Below the pieces are notes generated by a model that did no database searches, had not been told where the DNA came from, and saw only the letters and a program-made list of their open reading frames with translations. A stretch of 64,000 bases of DNA from Streptomyces sp. NBC_01268. Lineage in GTDB: Bacteria; Actinomycetota; Actinomycetes; Streptomycetales; Streptomycetaceae. The stretch is from positions 3,720,001 to 3,784,000 of the forward strand of contig NZ_CP108454.1 in assembly GCF_036240795.1 (NCBI RefSeq). The letters run 5' to 3'. The stretch's first letter is position 1, and each line of letters opens with the position of its first letter. Below, in pieces: positions 15,513 through 25,106 of the stretch. The position numbers and the translations under genes were made by a program.

Positions 15513-17570
15513 TCAGCGCCGCGACGCCTCCGTCAGCGCGAGCGACAGGTCGTCCAGCGCCTCCAGGAGCAGCGGGGCGCCCTTGCGCAGCAGGAAGTGG
15601 TCCGGCGCCCCCTCCCCCGCGGCCCACGCCCCGACCGTCTCCCGCAGCTCGTCCCAGCGCGGCACCTTGCGCTCCCGGACCGCCTTCGCGCCCCGCTCCG
15701 TGCAGCGGCGCAGCGCCTCCGCCAGGGCCGCGGCCTCCGGGACGGGCGGTGCGCCGCGCTCGGGCAGATGGGCCTCCAGGAGCATGGCGACCCGGCCGAG
15801 CTGGGCCAGCGCGTCCCCGGCCTCGTCCGCCGCCGCGTGCGACAGGCCCCGGTGGCGGACCGGCTCGTGGGTGGCCCGGGCCAGCCCCTCCTGCCAGGCG
15901 ATCCGGGCGGTCCGGGTGCCGAGCAGCGCCTCGCGCACGTCGGGGCAGGAGGGCCCGGCGGGGTCGGCGTAGCGGGCGACGACGGCGGCCGCGTACCGTC
16001 CGTCGGCCACCAGCCAGTCCGCGAGCCGGCCGCGCAGCCGCGGCGTCTCCCAGGCCGGGTAGACCGCGTACGAGAGCATCGCGAGGACGCCGCCGAGGAG
16101 GGTCAGCAGGACGCGGTCGCGGATGGTCTGGGAGAGGCCCCCGCCGGCCATGCCGAGCAGGAAGACGACGTACGCGGCGACGAAGACCTGGCTCATCGCG
16201 TAGCCCGTGCGCATCAGCAGGTACATCCCGAACGCGCACAGCACCGCGAGCACCGCCGAGCCGTACGCGCCCGGGTGCGCGGCCTGCACGATCCCCGACG
16301 CGAGGGTGACCCCGACGAGGGTGCCGCCGAAGCGGGCGACGGAACGCGCGTACGTCTGCGTGAAGTCCGGGCGCATCACCATCACCGAGGCCATCGGCGC
16401 CCAGTAGCCGTGCCCCAGGGGCAGGGCCGTGCCGATCAGGTAGCCGGCGCAGGCGACCGCCGTGACCCGGACCGCGTGGCGCAGGATCGGCGACTCGTGG
16501 CGCAGCTCGGCGCGCATCCTCGCGAGCGCCACCGGCACGAGCGCGACCAGGGTCGGGCGGCTGCGGGCCTCGGCGGCCGTCTCCGTGCGGGGCTCGGCGG
16601 TCTCCATCACGTCGCCGAGCAGCGCGGCGAGCCGGGTGGCGGCCCGGCGGGGCGCGCCCGTGAGGATCGCGCCGGTGTCCGGGGTGCGCAGCGCGGCGAC
16701 GGCCGCGGGCGGCAGCTCGACCGGTTCGCCGTGCCGGATGGCGTGCGCGGCGGCGTCCAGCACCTCGCCCGCCGCGGCCAGCAGCTCGCGCACCCGGTCC
16801 CGCTGCGGGCCCTCGGCGGGCGCGCCGACGGCCGGGTCGGCGAGGGAGGCGAGCACCGGCCGGATCCGCTCGGCCAGACCGCGGGCCCCGTGCAGTTCGG
16901 CGGGGCGGCGGCGGGCCTGGCGCGGGGTGACGGCGGCGGCGCTGCGGGCCGTCATCAGCGGGACGGGGTCGAAGGAGGCGATCGGGTCGTGGCGCAGCCG
17001 CCGGGCGTAGTCGGCCTCCGCCGCGAGCGCGTCGGCGAGCGCGTCGCGCTGGGCGCCCCACCGGCGCACGGGCAGGGCGACGATCAGCGCGGCCTGCACG
17101 AGACCGCCCACGGCGATCATCGCGGCGTGTCCGGCGGCGGTGGCGACGGAGGTCGGCAGGGTGACCGTGACCAGCATGATCGCCACGTTGGAGGAGGCGA
17201 TGATGCCGACGGTCGGCCCGACGGCCCAGGCCAGGCCCGCGAGGAAGGTCCACACGGCGAGCAGCATCAGGAAGGGCACCGTGTGGGAGGCGGTGAGATA
17301 GCCGAGGAAGGTCGAGACGGCGAGGCTCGCGCCGGAGGCCAGCGCGAGGGTGGGGCGGGGGCGGTACGAGCGCTGGAAGGTCGCGATCGCCGCCTGGAAC
17401 GCGCCGAACGCGGACGACGCCGCCACCGCGGGCCCGAACAGCGCCAGCGACACCCCCACGACGAGCGCCAGCCCCAGCGCCCCGCGCGCGGCCACGGCGG
17501 GCTCCAGCCGCCGCCGCTCGACGGAGAGCCCCGAGCGCGCGGTCTCCTTCAGCGCCCGGAGCCAGCTCAT
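15513..17570 (-). CDS. FUSC family (aromatic acid exporter/YccS-like) membrane protein
   Basis: A 685-residue protein with two blocks of membrane helices, at about residues 28-165 and 365-500, each followed by a soluble helical region. This duplicated layout is that of the FUSC/YccS/AaeB families, linked to export of aromatic acids such as fusaric acid. The second block has the conserved GHGYWAPMASVMVMRPDF segment (about 400-418). No membrane-fusion partner is encoded beside it, as usual in Gram-positive bacteria. ATG 17570 starts a frame with no upstream in-frame alternative of note. Substrate is not known. Confidence 0.85.
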   Translation of the reverse strand: MSWLRALKETARSGLSVERRRLEPAVAARGALGLALVVGVSLALFGPAVAASSAFGAFQAAIATFQRSYRPRPTLALASGASLAVSTFLGYLTASHTVPFLMLLAVWTFLAGLAWAVGPTVGIIASSNVAIMLVTVTLPTSVATAAGHAAMIAVGGLVQAALIVALPVRRWGAQRDALADALAAEADYARRLRHDPIASFDPVPLMTARSAAAVTPRQARRRPAELHGARGLAERIRPVLASLADPAVGAPAEGPQRDRVRELLAAAGEVLDAAAHAIRHGEPVELPPAAVAALRTPDTGAILTGAPRRAATRLAALLGDVMETAEPRTETAAEARSRPTLVALVPVALARMRAELRHESPILRHAVRVTAVACAGYLIGTALPLGHGYWAPMASVMVMRPDFTQTYARSVARFGGTLVGVTLASGIVQAAHPGAYGSAVLAVLCAFGMYLLMRTGYAMSQVFVAAYVVFLLGMAGGGLSQTIRDRVLLTLLGGVLAMLSYAVYPAWETPRLRGRLADWLVADGRYAAAVVARYADPAGPSCPDVREALLGTRTARIAWQEGLARATHEPVRHRGLSHAAADEAGDALAQLGRVAMLLEAHLPERGAPPVPEAAALAEALRRCTERGAKAVRERKVPRWDELRETVGAWAAGEGAPDHFLLRKGAPLLLEALDDLSLALTEASRR

Positions 17571-17692
17571 GGGGCGAGCCTAGCCGCGATGGGGGGCGAA
17601 ACGGGCATTCGGGGGCAAGGCGGGGAGCGGCGGGGTCGCGGGCCGGCGGGGGACGGCGCCCGCCGGGCCCGGCCCCGTTCCCCGACCGTGCC

Positions 17693-18934
17693 TCAGCGGA
17701 TCTCGCCCCGCGGCGGCGACCCCAGGCCCGCCCGGTCCGCCGCCGTCGTGCCGTGGGTCCAGCCGTCCTCGTCCCAGGCGGCTCGGACCCTGCTGGTGCG
17801 GGTCTCGGGGAAGAGCTCGTCCGTGCGGGCGGTGACCGCGACCTCGCGGGTGGCGAGGGCGGGGAGGAGCGTCGGGGCCTCGGCGGCCACGCGGCGGGAG
17901 GTGGCGGAGAGGCGGGCGCCGAGGCGGTTCGCGTAGGCGAGGAGGAAGGACTGGCGGAAGGACTTGGTGCGCTTGCGGCCGCCGGCCCGCTGCTCCGCCT
18001 CCGCCCGGGTCATCGCGGCCGTGCCCTGCACGAGCAACGAGGTGTAGAGCAGCTCCACCGGGTCCAGGTCGGCCTCGAAGCCGACGACCGTCGAGAAGCC
18101 GAGCCCCTCGTTCCACACCGCCCGGCAGTGGTTCGCCGTCGCCACCGCGTCCAGCAGGATCGCCTTCGCCTGCTCGTACGGCGCGTCGACACCGATCCGG
18201 AGCGCCCCCGGCGTCTCCGGCGAGGGCGCGCCCGCCGCGAGGGTCGCCTCGTCGAGGCTGTGGCGGGCCATCAGCTCCTGGGCCTTGGCGGTCAGCGCCT
18301 CGGCCTCCTCCGCGTACGTCGTCGCCTCGGCCTTCGCGAGCAGCGCGCGGATCCGGCCCAGCGTCTTGGGCTCGCCCGCGACGGGTGGCGGCAGGACCTC
18401 GCCCGGCACCGGGCCGACCGCGTCGAGGCGGGGCAGCCGGACGAGGAGCCGGTACAGCTCCAGGACGCCCGTGGCGTACGAGAAGCGGTCGGCGGTCCAG
18501 CCGGCCGGTTCGAGCGCGTCGAGCTGGGCCTGCCAGCGGTGCGGGAGGCGTTCGTAGCGGGCCGTCTCCGCGCGGACGAGGCCGGAGAGGAGCCGGACGT
18601 GCTCCTCGGCCAGGTCGCGGCGGGCCAGGCGGACGAGGTCGGCGGGCTGCCAGCCGCGCTCCCACAGGGAGCGGACGAACTCCGCGCCGCGCCGGGCCAG
18701 TTCGGCGTCGGCGCCGGGGGCGGCGGCGAGCAGGGAGGCCGCGGTGTCCAGGGCCCTGTCGTCGTTCCCGTACAGCGCCTTGAGGGCCTCCTCGACGACG
18801 CGGACGGCCTCGCCCGTACCGTCGCCGGCGGAGCCGGTACGGGTGCCGGTCCCGTTGCCGGTGCCGTTGCCGGTCCGGGCGCCCGGACCGGGGCCGGTGT
18901 CCGCGCCGCCGCGCCTGCCGGTGCCTCTGCTCAT
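17693..18934 (-). CDS. DUF2786 domain-containing protein
   Basis: A 413-residue protein. Residues 10-38 are a low-complexity Gly/Thr run encoded by degenerate GGTACC/GGTGCC-type DNA repeats. DUF2786 is visible around residue 200 as KTLGRIRALLAKAE, then EEAEALTAKAQELMARHSL. A basic C-terminal half follows (RKRTKSFRQSFLLAYANRL near 315). The domain also occurs in phage and SprT-like proteins, but its role is unknown. ATG 18934 is chosen because GGAGG lies eight bases upstream; an in-frame start at 18997 lacks this. It diverges from the ABC gene at 19093. Confidence 0.82.
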   Translation of the reverse strand: MSRGTGRRGGADTGPGPGARTGNGTGNGTGTRTGSAGDGTGEAVRVVEEALKALYGNDDRALDTAASLLAAAPGADAELARRGAEFVRSLWERGWQPADLVRLARRDLAEEHVRLLSGLVRAETARYERLPHRWQAQLDALEPAGWTADRFSYATGVLELYRLLVRLPRLDAVGPVPGEVLPPPVAGEPKTLGRIRALLAKAEATTYAEEAEALTAKAQELMARHSLDEATLAAGAPSPETPGALRIGVDAPYEQAKAILLDAVATANHCRAVWNEGLGFSTVVGFEADLDPVELLYTSLLVQGTAAMTRAEAEQRAGGRKRTKSFRQSFLLAYANRLGARLSATSRRVAAEAPTLLPALATREVAVTARTDELFPETRTSRVRAAWDEDGWTHGTTAADRAGLGSPPRGEIR

Positions 18935-19092
18935 GCCGGGTGCCTCCTCGACCGCACTGCGCCTCGCTCCTCCACACCCTGTGTGTCCCCTCGCCATCGT
19001 CCCAGGTCGCCGTCGGGGGTAGGGCCGGCCCTACCCCCAAGGCGCCCTCCTGGGGGCGTGATCCGGGACGGCGCGGACGGTTGGCTTGGTCC

Positions 19093-19830
19093 ATGACCTC
19101 CTACGCCGTCCGGCTCCGCGGCCTGCGCCGCCACCACCGAGACGTCCGCGCCCTCGACGGCGTCGACCTCGACTTCCCCACCGGCAGCTTCACCGCCGTG
19201 ATGGGCCCCTCCGGCTCCGGAAAGTCCACGCTGCTCCAGTGCGCGGCCGGCCTGGACCGGCCCACGGCCGGAACGGTCGAGGTCGGCGGGATCGCCCTGG
19301 AGGGCCTGAGCGAGCGGAGGCGCACGCTGCTGCGCCGGGACCGGATCGGCTTCGTCTTCCAGTCGTTCAACCTGCTGCCCTCGCTGACCGCCGCCCAGAA
19401 CGTGGCCCTGCCCCTGCTGCTCGCCGGCCGCCGGCCGTCCCGGGCCCGGGTGCGCGAGGCCCTCGACCGGGTGGGCCTCGCGGGGCGCGAGCGGCACCGG
19501 CCGGGCGAACTGTCCGGCGGCCAGCAGCAGCGGGTCGCGCTGGCCCGCGCGCTGATCACCGCTCCCGCCGTCCTGTTCGGCGACGAACCGACCGGCGCGC
19601 TCGACTCCACGACCGGCCGCGAGGTCATGGACATGCTGCGCGGGCTCGTCGACCACGACGGGCAGACCCTCGTCATGGTCACCCACGACCCGGCGGCCGC
19701 GGCCCGCGCGGACCGGGTGGTCTTCCTGGTCGACGGCCGCGTGCGCGGCGAACTGCACGCGCCCACGGCGGAGTCGGTCGCGGGGCGGATGGCCGGACTG
19801 GAGACCGTGACGGGAGGCCGCTCGTGCTGA
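19093..19830 (+). CDS. ABC transporter ATP-binding protein (LolD/MacB-like)
   Basis: A 245-residue ATPase with Walker A GPSGSGKST (about residues 38-46), Q-loop FVFQSFNLLPSLTAAQNV, signature LSGGQQQRVALARAL and Walker B VLFGDEPTGALD, followed by the H-loop MVTHDP. The LTAAQNVALPL segment is typical of the LolD/FtsE/MacB group, which works with FtsX-type permeases; such a permease gene overlaps the end of this one by seven bases. ATG 19093 has only a weak ribosome-binding site. The pair may be mechanotransmission machinery for an envelope process or export; no regulator gene is adjacent. Confidence 0.93.
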   Translation: MTSYAVRLRGLRRHHRDVRALDGVDLDFPTGSFTAVMGPSGSGKSTLLQCAAGLDRPTAGTVEVGGIALEGLSERRRTLLRRDRIGFVFQSFNLLPSLTAAQNVALPLLLAGRRPSRARVREALDRVGLAGRERHRPGELSGGQQQRVALARALITAPAVLFGDEPTGALDSTTGREVMDMLRGLVDHDGQTLVMVTHDPAAAARADRVVFLVDGRVRGELHAPTAESVAGRMAGLETVTGGRSC

Positions 19831-21914
19831 CCGTCCTCGTCGCCGGGCTGCGGGCCCGCTGGGCGTCCTTCCTCGGCGGGTTCCTCGCGCTCGGGCTCGG
19901 GGTGGGGCTGCTCGTCGTCATGGGGCTGGGGCTGGCCGCCACCGCGCACGCGCCCGAGCGGGCCCCGCAGCGATTCGCGTCCTCGCCCGTCGTCGTGCAG
20001 GGTCAGGACCGGCTCTCCGCCGAGGTGCGGCGCGGGCCGGGGACGGCCGTCGTCGACGTGCCGCTCGACCGTCCACAGCCTGTGGACACCGAACTCCTGC
20101 GCGAGCTGCGCGCCCGCTGGACCGTCACCGTCTCCGGCGGACCGGACGCCGTCGGGGTCGACGCCCCCGCCGACGAGGTCCGGGCCCTGACCGACGGGCG
20201 GGCCCGGGTGCTCACGGGCGCCGAGCGGCGGCTCGCCGACCCCGACGCGGGCCGCGACGCGCAGGCACTCGTCACCCTCAACGCCCTGCTCGGCACGGCG
20301 GGCGGGGTCACCGCCTTCGTCTCCGTCTTCGTCGTCGCCTCCACCTTCGCCTTCGCGGTCGCGCTGCGCGGCCGCGAGTACGGACTGCTGCGCACCGCCG
20401 GCGCCACCCCCGGGCAGCTGCGGCGGACGCTGCTCGCCGAGGCGGCCTGCGTCGGCGTCCTCGCCTCGGCGGCCGGGTGTCTGCTCGGCGCGGCCGGCGC
20501 ACCGTGGCTCGCCCGGGCCCTGGTGGACGGCGGGGTGGCCCCGGACTGGTTCACGATCGGGAGCGGCGACGTGACCTGGCCGTTCCCCGTCGCGTTCGGG
20601 ACGGGGGTGACGGTCGCCCTCGCGGGCGCCTTCGCCGCCTCCCGCCGGGCCGGACGGACCGGCCCGGCCGCCGCGCTCCGCGAGGCGGACGTCGACGCGG
20701 ACGTCCTCCCCCTCGGCCGGGCGCTGCTCGGCGCGGGTCTGCTGCTCGGCGGCCTGGGCCTGCTGGCGTGGACGTGCGCGACGGAGCCGTCCGAACTCCT
20801 GAAGCGCAAGACGTACGTCACCCAGCCCATGCTCCTGATCACCGGCGCCGCCCTGCTCGCCCCGCTCCTCGTCCGCCCCGCCGCCCGGGCGCTGCGGCTG
20901 CCGGGGGCGGTCGGGACGCTCGTACGGGAGAACGGCGCGGCCGCCGTCCGCCGGACCGCCGCGGTCGCCGCCCCGGTCCTGGTGACGGTCGCCCTCACCG
21001 GCACCCTGCTCGGCTCGGCGGCGACCGTGGCCGGCGCGCGGGCGGCGGAGGCGCGGGCGCAGACGGGCGCCGCGTACGTCACGACGGGCACCGGGCTGCC
21101 CCGCTCCGGGCCCGGGTCCGCCACCGGCGCGACCTCCGTCTTCGTACGGGACGGGGCGGAGGCCCTGGTCAAGTACGGGGCGCGGGCCGTGGCCGACCCC
21201 GCCGCCTGGGCCTCGTACGCCCGGCTGCCGGTCGTCGCGGGCGACCCGCGCGACCTGGACGACCGGTCGATCGTCGTCACCGAGGAGTTCGAGCGGCACA
21301 GGGTCGGCGAGCCGGTGGAGGTGTGGACGGCGGACGGCCGGGGGCCGGTGCGGCTGCGGGTCGCCGCGGTGCTCGCGCGCGGGACCGGGGACAACGGACC
21401 CTATGTGACCTGGGCGAACGCCCCGGGCGCGACCGTGGACCGGATCGACGCCGACCGGCCCGCGCCCGTCCACGGCGGGACCGTCCGCACCGCGGACGCC
21501 TGGGCGGCGGCGGCCTTCCCCGGTGCTGCCGCGAGCACCCCGCAGACCCGCCTCGGCCTGCTCCTGGTGCTCGGCATCGCCGTCCTCTACACGGTGATCG
21601 CCCTCGCCAACACGCTGCTCATGGCGACCTCCGTGCGCGGGCGGGAACTGGCCTCGCTGCGGCTGGCCGGTGCCACCCGGGCGCAGGTCCTGCGGGTGGT
21701 CGCGGGCGAGACCCTGCTGGCCGTCGGCATCGGCGCGGTGCTGGGCCTGGCCGTCGCCGCGGTCTGCCTCGCCGGCCTGGGGGCCGGACTCGCGGCGCTC
21801 TCCGCACCGGTCGCGCTCGCGGTTCCGTGGGCGCAGGCGGGCGCCGTGGCGGGGGTGTGCGCGGTGGTGGCGACGGCTGCCTCGGCGCTCCCCGCGTGGC
21901 GGCTCTCGCGCTGA
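19824..21914 (+). CDS. FtsX-like ABC permease (MacB-type, two FtsX domains)
   Basis: The 696-residue permease has a first helix near residues 18-40, an extracellular region, three helices at about 155-275, a second helix cluster near 300-400, another extracellular region and a final FtsX domain at about 575-690. The FtsX marks LRTAGATPGQLRRTLLAEA and LRLAGATRAQVLRVVAGE appear in the two repeats. GTG 19824 overlaps the ATPase stop and has GGGAGG seven bases upstream, so the two proteins are translationally coupled and should form one complex. A good terminator follows at 21937. Confidence 0.92.
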   Translation: MLTVLVAGLRARWASFLGGFLALGLGVGLLVVMGLGLAATAHAPERAPQRFASSPVVVQGQDRLSAEVRRGPGTAVVDVPLDRPQPVDTELLRELRARWTVTVSGGPDAVGVDAPADEVRALTDGRARVLTGAERRLADPDAGRDAQALVTLNALLGTAGGVTAFVSVFVVASTFAFAVALRGREYGLLRTAGATPGQLRRTLLAEAACVGVLASAAGCLLGAAGAPWLARALVDGGVAPDWFTIGSGDVTWPFPVAFGTGVTVALAGAFAASRRAGRTGPAAALREADVDADVLPLGRALLGAGLLLGGLGLLAWTCATEPSELLKRKTYVTQPMLLITGAALLAPLLVRPAARALRLPGAVGTLVRENGAAAVRRTAAVAAPVLVTVALTGTLLGSAATVAGARAAEARAQTGAAYVTTGTGLPRSGPGSATGATSVFVRDGAEALVKYGARAVADPAAWASYARLPVVAGDPRDLDDRSIVVTEEFERHRVGEPVEVWTADGRGPVRLRVAAVLARGTGDNGPYVTWANAPGATVDRIDADRPAPVHGGTVRTADAWAAAAFPGAAASTPQTRLGLLLVLGIAVLYTVIALANTLLMATSVRGRELASLRLAGATRAQVLRVVAGETLLAVGIGAVLGLAVAAVCLAGLGAGLAALSAPVALAVPWAQAGAVAGVCAVVATAASALPAWRLSR

Positions 21915-21936
21915 CGGGAGAGGCTGGGGAGTCGGG

Positions 21937-21977
21937 ACGGGACAGGGACCGGGGTCGGAGCCGGGTCCCTGTCCCGT
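21937..21977 (+). terminator. Hairpin after the FtsX-type permease gene
   Basis: ACGGGACAGGGACC and GGTCCCTGTCCCGT form a perfect 14-bp stem with a 13-base loop, 22 bases past the stop. Confidence 0.85.
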
Positions 21978-22122
21978 GCCGTCCGGCGGGGCCGCACCCC
22001 CGTGTCGTCCCCCTCCGGTTCCAGGCGGCCCCGTGGCCGCGGAGCCGCGTCTGTCAGTGCGGGCGGGTAGGTTTTCGGACGTCGGTCCGGTGTGCGGGCC
22101 GTCGAACGGGGGGACTGTGCAC

Positions 22123-22599
22123 ATGCATCTGCGGGCTGCCGCGATGTCCGAGATCCTGGACGACCACGCCTGGCTCGAAGCCTTCATGTCGAGAGCCTGG
22201 GAGCACCACCAGGTGGAGTGCGCGGCGGGGGTCGCCGACTCGATCGAGAAGGACTTCGGCCTGGTCCACGAGCTCTACGCGGCGAGCACCGACGTGGCCG
22301 GGTGGCTGCCGGTCTTCGGCGGCAGACAGCCGGCCGGGGCACCCGGTGACGCCGTCCCGGACCCACCGCTGCTCCTCCTCGAACCGGCCGAGGTCCGCGC
22401 CGCCGCCGCGTTCCTCGCGGACGTCCCCTTCGACGAACTGTGGGAGGTGACGGGCGCCAAGATCCTCGCCTCCTTCGGGCCCGGCTGGGCCGAGGCCCTG
22501 GTCCTGGAGATCTTCCGGGGCCATCACCGGGACCTGCGGGCGTTCTACGGGCGGGCGGCGGCGGCCGGACACACGGTGGTCAAGGCGGGCTGGTTCTGA
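22123..22599 (+). CDS. Uncharacterised protein, DUF1877-like
   Basis: A 158-residue soluble protein without membrane segments. A LEPAEVRAAAAFLADVPFDELW stretch (middle, about 90-110) and the final LRAFYGRAAAAGHTVVK are reminiscent of DUF1877 (YfbM) proteins, which have no established function; the match is by eye and tentative. ATG 22123 follows a G-rich ribosome-binding stretch at 22108-22113 with nine-base spacing; GTG 22117 and ATG 22144 are alternatives. It is a single gene between two hairpins and is convergent with the oxidoreductase gene at 22697. Confidence 0.55.
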   Translation: MHLRAAAMSEILDDHAWLEAFMSRAWEHHQVECAAGVADSIEKDFGLVHELYAASTDVAGWLPVFGGRQPAGAPGDAVPDPPLLLLEPAEVRAAAAFLADVPFDELWEVTGAKILASFGPGWAEALVLEIFRGHHRDLRAFYGRAAAAGHTVVKAGWF

Positions 22600-22640
22600 G
22601 CCGCCGCGACGCGCCCCGGGGCGCGCGCTGGAAGGGCGAT

Positions 22641-22676
22641 CCCCACGGGGTGCGCCTTGGAGGGGTCCCCGTGGGG
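22641..22676. terminator. Hairpin between convergent genes
   Basis: CCCCACGGGG (22641-22650) pairs perfectly with CCCCGTGGGG (22667-22676). A second self-complementary GCGCCCCGGGGCGC lies at 22611-22624. Confidence 0.65.
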
Positions 22677-22696
22677 TGCTCCCCGCGGGGTGCTCC

Positions 22697-23614
22697 CTAG
22701 AGCAGGATCACCAGCTTGCCGCGGACGTGCCCCGACTCGCTGAGCTCCTGGGCGCGGGCCGCCTCCTTCAGGGGGAAGGTCTCCGCGAGGTCGAGGCGCA
22801 GCCGGCCGTCGGCCACCAGGGCGGCCAGCTCCGTGAGGAGGCGGCGCGCGACGGTCTCCTCGACGGTGACGCCGGAGAAGACGATGCCGTGCTCGTGGGC
22901 GTCCGGGGCGGCGATGGTCACGATGCGGGACTTCTCGCCGCCGAGCAGCTCGACGGAGACCGGCAGGGTGTCGTGCCCGGCCGCGTCGAAGACCGCGTCG
23001 ACGCCCTGCGGGGCGGCCTCGCGGACCCGGTCCGCGAGGCCCTCGCCGTAGGTCACGGGGGTCACGCCGAGCCCGCGCAGGAAGGCGTGGTTGCGCTCCG
23101 AGGCCGTGCCGATCACCGTCACGCCCGCCGCGACGGCCAGCTGCGCGGCCACCGCGCCCACGGCACCTGCGGCGCCGTGCAGGAGCAGCGTCTCGCCCGC
23201 GGCGACGTCCAGCAGGTCGAGGACCCGCCGCGCGGTCTCGCCGGCGACGGGGATGCTCGCGGCCTGCTCCCAGGAGAGGGCGGCGGGCTTGGGGGCGATG
23301 GTCCCGGCCAGGGCGTACTCGGCGTAGGCGCCGGTCTTCGTCCAGCCGAACACCTCGTCGCCGACGCGCACTCCGGTCACGCCCTCGCCGAGCGCGTCGA
23401 CGGTGCCCGCGAACTCCAGGCCGGGGACGGCGGGGAAGGTCGTCGGGTAGAACTCCTCGACCCAGCCGTAACGGCGCTTCCAGTCCACCGGGTTGACGCC
23501 GACGGCCGCCACCTTGACCCGCACCTCGCCCGCGCCGGGCTCGGGCACGGCCACGGCCGACTCGTGACGCAGGACCTCGTGGCCGCCGAACTCCCCGTAC
23601 ACGATCGCTTCCAT
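22697..23614 (-). CDS. NADP-dependent quinone/alkenal oxidoreductase (MDR superfamily)
   Basis: A 305-residue medium-chain dehydrogenase/reductase without the zinc-binding residues. The N-terminal catalytic fold has the VAAVGVNPVDWK motif and the nucleotide-binding fold has LLHGAAGAVGAVAAQLA near residue 140, as in zeta-crystallin-like quinone oxidoreductases. It probably reduces quinones or activated alkenes with NADPH. It diverges from the ATPase-LuxR gene at 23773, with about 158 bp between the starts, so that regulator may control it. The ribosome-binding site before ATG 23614 is close (GGGGAG), and no other start fits better. Confidence 0.88.
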   Translation of the reverse strand: MEAIVYGEFGGHEVLRHESAVAVPEPGAGEVRVKVAAVGVNPVDWKRRYGWVEEFYPTTFPAVPGLEFAGTVDALGEGVTGVRVGDEVFGWTKTGAYAEYALAGTIAPKPAALSWEQAASIPVAGETARRVLDLLDVAAGETLLLHGAAGAVGAVAAQLAVAAGVTVIGTASERNHAFLRGLGVTPVTYGEGLADRVREAAPQGVDAVFDAAGHDTLPVSVELLGGEKSRIVTIAAPDAHEHGIVFSGVTVEETVARRLLTELAALVADGRLRLDLAETFPLKEAARAQELSESGHVRGKLVILL

Positions 23615-23772
23615 GACTCCCCGTCTCCCTGCTCCGGATCCGTCTTCGGTGATCCGGAGGAGTGCGTTGTGATCCGTTCCGATGGATCCAGCATCCGTCC
23701 CGGACCACCCCCGCCCCGCCGTCCGAACGGACAGTCCCACCTGACCGAAAGGACGGCCGTACGCTTGCCCCC

Positions 23773-25029
23773 ATGGAACTGACCGCCACCAGCGCCCTGT
23801 TGGCCGCCCACGACGTCATCCGGCAGCCGCTGGGCGAGATCCTGCCGCGCCTCTCCGAGGTCCTGGAGCCGCTGATCCCGCACCGCGCCGCGGTCGAACT
23901 GTCCACGCACTGCGCGCACTCGCCCTTCAAGCGGAGCGGCGGCGCCGAGCTGCCGTTCACCGCCGCCGAGCTCACCCCGCTGCTCGCCGCCGGAATCCCC
24001 GGCGAGCCCTGGCAGGGGCCCGCATGGGTCGGCGGGGCCGAGCGGGAGGTGGTCGCGGTACGGAGCGACGCCACGCCCCGCGGGTCGGTCCTCGTCCTCG
24101 TACGGGAGGAGGGCGCCGAGCCGGCCGGCGCACCCGAACTCGCCCTGGCGCAGGCCCTGTGGGACCTGGTGACCAGCCACTTCGACCGGTTCGCGAGCGA
24201 GGCCGTGCCGGACGCCCTGGCCCGGTCGCGGACGGCGGCGGACACCCGGGCGCGGGTGACCGCCGAACTCACCACCGCGCACGCCGCCGCGCTCTCCGGG
24301 CTCCTCGGGGTGCTGCGCAGCCGCGCCCTGGACGACTCCGCCGCCCGCGCGACCGCCACCGACCTGGCCGTGTCGTCCCTGATCGAGCTGCGGGCCGAGT
24401 CCCAGCGGGACAGGTCGGTCGCCGAGGAACCCGCCCTGGAGGCCTTCGCCCGCCTCTCCGACGTGCTGCGCCCGATGCTGCGGCACAGCCCCGTACGCCT
24501 CGAACTCGGCCCGCCGGAGTCGGTCCGCACCCTGCCCGCCGACGTCGCGCACGGCACGCGGGCCATCGTCCGTGCGCTGCTCCTGATCGTCCTGGAGCAG
24601 GAGGCCGTCTCCCGGGTGCACGTCGGCTGGACGCTGACGGAGCACGAACTGCGGGCCACCGTGCGGGACGACGGGCCGGGGCTGCTCGACGCCTGCCCGC
24701 TCGGCGCGGGCAGCGTCACCGACCGCCTGGAGGTGCTCGGCGGGCGCCTGGAGCTGGACGCCGTGCCCGGCTGGGGCACCACCCTCACCGCGACCGTGCC
24801 GCTCGCCACACCGGACGCCCCGGCCGCCGCGATGAGCCCGCTGACCGGGCTCGGGGAGCGCGAGGTGGAGGTGCTGACCCACCTGGCGCTCGGGCACCGC
24901 AACCGGCAGATCGCGCAGGAACTGCACATCAGCGAGTCCACGGTGAAGTTCCACGTCGCCAACATCCTGAACAAGCTGGGCGTCGGCTCCCGGGGCGAGG
25001 CCGCGGCCCTCTTCCACAAGGCAGCCTGA
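23773..25029 (+). CDS. LuxR-family regulator fused to a histidine-kinase-like ATPase domain
   Basis: A 418-residue hybrid. Residues 1-130 look like a small sensory domain with no clear match. Residues 150-205 form a helical stretch where a kinase dimerisation helix would be, but no phospho-accepting His motif is evident. An HATPase-type domain follows, with VRDDGPGLLD near residue 300 and GTTLTATVPL near 338. Residues 355-418 are a NarL/LuxR HTH (LGEREVEVLTHLALGHRNRQIA then SESTVKFHVANILNKLG). It thus joins ATP-binding and DNA-binding in one chain and has no separate response regulator nearby. Possible target: the divergent oxidoreductase gene. Confidence 0.82.
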   Translation: MELTATSALLAAHDVIRQPLGEILPRLSEVLEPLIPHRAAVELSTHCAHSPFKRSGGAELPFTAAELTPLLAAGIPGEPWQGPAWVGGAEREVVAVRSDATPRGSVLVLVREEGAEPAGAPELALAQALWDLVTSHFDRFASEAVPDALARSRTAADTRARVTAELTTAHAAALSGLLGVLRSRALDDSAARATATDLAVSSLIELRAESQRDRSVAEEPALEAFARLSDVLRPMLRHSPVRLELGPPESVRTLPADVAHGTRAIVRALLLIVLEQEAVSRVHVGWTLTEHELRATVRDDGPGLLDACPLGAGSVTDRLEVLGGRLELDAVPGWGTTLTATVPLATPDAPAAAMSPLTGLGEREVEVLTHLALGHRNRQIAQELHISESTVKFHVANILNKLGVGSRGEAAALFHKAA

Positions 25030-25076
25030 ACCGGGAGGCACGACGGGACCGGGCGGCGCGGGCCGCCTCCCGGTGA

Positions 25077-25099
25077 TTGTCAGTGGCGGGTGCCAGACT
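25077..25099 (+). promoter_or_regulatory. RecA-independent DNA-damage (PafBC/RecA-NDp type) promoter
   Basis: TTGTCAGTG (25077-25085), 8 bp, then CAGACT (25094-25099) agree with the motif TTGTCAGTG-N8-TAnnnT except for the first base of the -10 part. The next start codon, GTG 25107, lies seven bases beyond it, so the transcript is probably leaderless. Confidence 0.75.
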
Positions 25100-25106
25100 C
25101 GCACTC

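Noticed and set aside
25083..25106. Upstream GTG start (25083) for the polymerase gene
   Set aside because: It would place the start codon inside the damage-type promoter; GTG 25107 fits a leaderless transcript.
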